A program made the position numbers and the translations under genes. Under the pieces are notes generated by a model. That model was not told the origin of the DNA, searched no databases, and saw nothing but the letters and a program-made list of their open reading frames with translations. A DNA stretch of 64,000 nt from Actinopolyspora mortivallis DSM 44261. Its GTDB lineage: Bacteria; Actinomycetota; Actinomycetes; Mycobacteriales; Pseudonocardiaceae. The stretch spans positions 945,655 through 1,009,654 of the forward strand of contig NZ_KB913024.1 in the NCBI RefSeq assembly GCF_000384035.1, written 5' to 3'. Positions 61,970 to 64,000 of this stretch are shown piece by piece (positions within the stretch are counted from its first letter, which is position 1; each line of letters starts with the position of its first letter).

Positions 61970-63523
61970 TCAGGCCGGGCAGGTCGTTTCCGGGGCGGGG
62001 AGGCTGCCCTCGCCGAAGAACCGTTCGACGATCCCGGTCACGCAGTCGGACCGCCCGAGCGCTCCGTGGCCGCTTCCCAGCCAGTTCACCGTGATCCCCT
62101 GGGTGAGGCTGTTGGCGAGCTTCTCACCGCCCTGGGCGGGCAGGAACGGATCGTGTTCGGTGGTGATCACCGGCACGGGGGGAAGGTCCCCGTTCCCGGG
62201 GGAGGGAAGCGCCTCCTGCGGACGTGGCCACGGTGAGCACTGAACGAGTTCCTGGGCGAAGACCCCACCGAACAGGGGGAGTTCGTTCACCCACTGCCGC
62301 ATGACGTCGGTGGCCCGTTCCGGGGGAAGTCGCACCATGGTGTCGTTGCACCTGGTGATCATGCGGGCGTCCAGTTCGGTCGGTGCCGGCACCGGGTCGC
62401 GGACGAACGAGGCCAGTTCGGTGGCGTCTCCGTCGTCCGCCGCGGCGAGAGCCTCACCCAGACGGGGCCACGAATTCCGCTCGGCCAGCCCGCCCAGCAC
62501 TGCGCGGATCACTTCACCGGGACGCAGGGCCTCGGCCGTCGTGGACAACCCGGACTCGCGTGCCTTCCGCAGCAGTCGCTGTACCAGTTCCCGTGGGGTC
62601 TCATCCAAGGCGCAGTCCTGGCCCCGTCGGCACCACTGGGCGAACCTGTCGAAGGTTCTCTCGGCACTGCGGGCCTGGTTCTTGGCGCGGGCGAGTGGGT
62701 CGAGCACGGGATCGGGGACACCGTCCAGCACCATCCTCCCGACAGAGTCGGGATACCTCCGGGCGTAGGTCGTCAGCACCCGTGAGCCCTCGCCCCGCCC
62801 GATGACGTGCAACCTGGGCACTCCCAGTTCGACGCGCAGCTCCTCCAGATCCTCGGCCGTGTGCCGGGTGTCGTAGGTCTGGGCGCGGCGCTCCAGATCG
62901 AGCAGGCACTCGTTGCTGGCCGAACGCGCGGAGTCCAACAGTTCGTCCAGCTCGGAGCCGCTCTCCGCCCGCGGGTCGAACCCCGTGAGGGTGGCGCGGT
63001 CCGCCGGGGGGACGCAGTCGAGTGGATCGGACTCGCCGCTTCCCCTGCGGTCCACTCCGATGAGGGTGAACTCGCGCAGCATCTCCTCGGGAAGCTGGGT
63101 GGCCAGCCGCGCCGCGAAGGTGGTGCCCGGCTCCCCGCGAATGTCGTTGACCACCACCAGCGGGATCCCTCCCGTGCCCACCCGCAGCAGGGCGATGCGC
63201 ATGGTTCCGCCGTACCGCATCCGGTCGGAGCCGACAGCGGTGGTCATGCGGGCGCAGGAGAAACGCGTGTCCTCGGCGGGCTCGGCTCCGTCCAGCTCGT
63301 TGCTGGTGCTCGCGGTGCAGTCGTGCCAGTCGAGTGCCTGCCGCCCCTGCGGCCCCAACGGCGGGAGGGGGCGTGGCCCGGGTGAGCCCCGGTCCGGGGG
63401 AACCTGCTGCTGCTCACCCCGCTGGGCCACCGCCGGACGGTCCGAGGGGCCGGCCGAACAGGCTGGGACCGCCAGCAGTAACAGCACGGCACAGATCCGT
63501 CCGACGAGGCGCGTGGGGGGCAC
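61970..63523 (-). CDS. Lipoprotein of the alpha/beta-hydrolase (TAP-like) family, nucleophile replaced
   Basis: 517 residues. Signal peptide with lipobox (LAVPAC, Cys22), then an alpha/beta-hydrolase of the secreted tripeptidyl-aminopeptidase type, with GVDRRGSGES and a C-terminal TAP-like domain (VITTEHDPFLPAQGG split, GSGHGALGRSDC). At the nucleophile elbow, where the family has GxSxG, the sequence is GRGEG (242-246): Gly244 replaces Ser. The acid (TEHD) and His (GHG) remain. It is probably inactive or altered. GTG 63523 has AAGGAG 6 nt upstream. Confidence 0.85.
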   Translation of the reverse strand: MPPTRLVGRICAVLLLLAVPACSAGPSDRPAVAQRGEQQQVPPDRGSPGPRPLPPLGPQGRQALDWHDCTASTSNELDGAEPAEDTRFSCARMTTAVGSDRMRYGGTMRIALLRVGTGGIPLVVVNDIRGEPGTTFAARLATQLPEEMLREFTLIGVDRRGSGESDPLDCVPPADRATLTGFDPRAESGSELDELLDSARSASNECLLDLERRAQTYDTRHTAEDLEELRVELGVPRLHVIGRGEGSRVLTTYARRYPDSVGRMVLDGVPDPVLDPLARAKNQARSAERTFDRFAQWCRRGQDCALDETPRELVQRLLRKARESGLSTTAEALRPGEVIRAVLGGLAERNSWPRLGEALAAADDGDATELASFVRDPVPAPTELDARMITRCNDTMVRLPPERATDVMRQWVNELPLFGGVFAQELVQCSPWPRPQEALPSPGNGDLPPVPVITTEHDPFLPAQGGEKLANSLTQGITVNWLGSGHGALGRSDCVTGIVERFFGEGSLPAPETTCPA

Positions 63524-63760
63524 GGGAACTCCTTTGCGACGCTGTCCGGTGGCGGGAGTCTCGCGCGGACTCGTTTCCGCGGGTGGTTCCGGGCCGAAGC
63601 ATCGCACGGGCGCCGTGATCATCGGGCGAGCGGGTTCACCCGGGACGGCGTCCGTGTCGTTCGGCTCGCATATTCTCCGGTCGGTGCTCCGGGGCCGCGG
63701 CCCGGTGGTTGCCGGAGCCGTCGCTGGTGACGCCCGGGAGGAAGGGAGTGCGAGGTCGAC

Positions 63761-64000
63761 GTGGAGCGCGCGAAGGAGGCCCCGACCGGCCGTGGAGTCG
63801 TCGCGGAGCTCGGCAGGTTGTCCGGCAGGGCGTTCGCAGCCGCCCCGCCACCGTTGTTCGTGGTGACCGGGATGATCAGTCTCCAGGTCGGTGCGGCCTT
63901 CGCCAAACGCCTGTTCGAGCTCGCCGGGCCGTTCGGGATCAGCGCTATCCGCCTCACCGTCGCCGCGACGGTGCTGCTGCTGGTGTGGCGGCCCTCACTC
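63761..64000 (+). CDS. EamA/DMT-family transporter, N-terminal part (cut by window edge)
   Basis: 80 codons to the window end, no stop. After a charged ~25-residue N-terminus come PPPLFVVTGMISLQVGAAFA split and KRLFELAGPFGISAIRLT, then TVAATVLLLVW: the first two helices of an EamA (RhtA-type) exporter. GTG 63761 has GAGG 6 nt upstream. Such proteins export amino acids or other metabolites; the substrate cannot be told from this fragment. Confidence 0.65.
   Translation, partial: MERAKEAPTGRGVVAELGRLSGRAFAAAPPPLFVVTGMISLQVGAAFAKRLFELAGPFGISAIRLTVAATVLLLVWRPSL

Overview
The window is a high-GC actinobacterial chromosome segment, not an island. I see no insertion sequence, prophage, CRISPR array, tRNA or rRNA. 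Gene order follows, in long blocks, the mycobacterial core chromosome around sigA/sigB/ideR/lexA: miaB-miaA-dapF-hflX-lexA-nrdR, ideR-sigB, sigA-ppgK-suhB-cei-DUF4193-DUF3093-dut-DUF3710-OB protein-DUF3159-ceoCB, then dxs, RNase D-like, DUF3000, hemE-hemG-hemQ and msrB. Third codon positions are almost all G/C. The added B12-dependent ribonucleotide reductase, and the galK/galE and acuC/acetyltransferase pairs, suggest a Pseudonocardiales-type actinomycete (Saccharopolyspora/Actinopolyspora-like). That placement is inference.

Layout. 1-8.1 kb: tRNA modification (miaB end, miaA), lysine/peptidoglycan precursor synthesis (dapF), ribosome GTPase hflX and a secreted anchored protein. 8.1-13.1 kb: DNA-damage and dNTP control, with lexA behind its own SOS box and nrdR-nrdJ behind two NrdR boxes 32 bp apart. 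13.3-26 kb: secreted CocE-type hydrolase, DUF4192, an ideR-galK-galE cluster on the minus strand, a sulfurtransferase, an acuC deacetylase next to a GNAT/acyl-CoA-synthetase fusion, a lipoprotein and a tyrosine phosphatase. 26-37 kb: sigB (with an ECF-type promoter), dtd and a methyltransferase, a YihY/BrkB membrane protein, a DEAD/DEAH helicase and sigA. 36-44.3 kb: polyphosphate glucokinase, inositol monophosphatase, envelope protein Cei, several conserved DUF genes, dut and two TrkA/RCK proteins. 44.6-50 kb: KimA-like permease, 23S rRNA methyltransferase-like gene and dxs. 50-55.8 kb: fadA-fadB beta-oxidation operon with paired operators, an RNase D-like protein and a NarL-type regulator. 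56-61.3 kb: DUF3000, the coproporphyrin-branch heme genes and msrB. 61.3-64 kb: a small membrane protein, a 34-residue cysteine-rich peptide gene, a lipoprotein hydrolase lacking its nucleophile, and the start of an EamA transporter.

Two themes recur. First, many genes have a TANNNT hexamer 6-8 bp before the start codon, the geometry of leaderless transcription; between the DUF3093 gene and dut two divergent hexamers overlap by two bases. Second, convergent genes are separated by long perfect hairpins. The least explained element is the free-standing unit at 61.72-61.95 kb: promoter, Shine-Dalgarno, an open frame of 34 codons ending in two CGCCSSC blocks after a Gly-Gly, and a long hairpin. 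No modifying enzyme is visible beside it, so its function is open.
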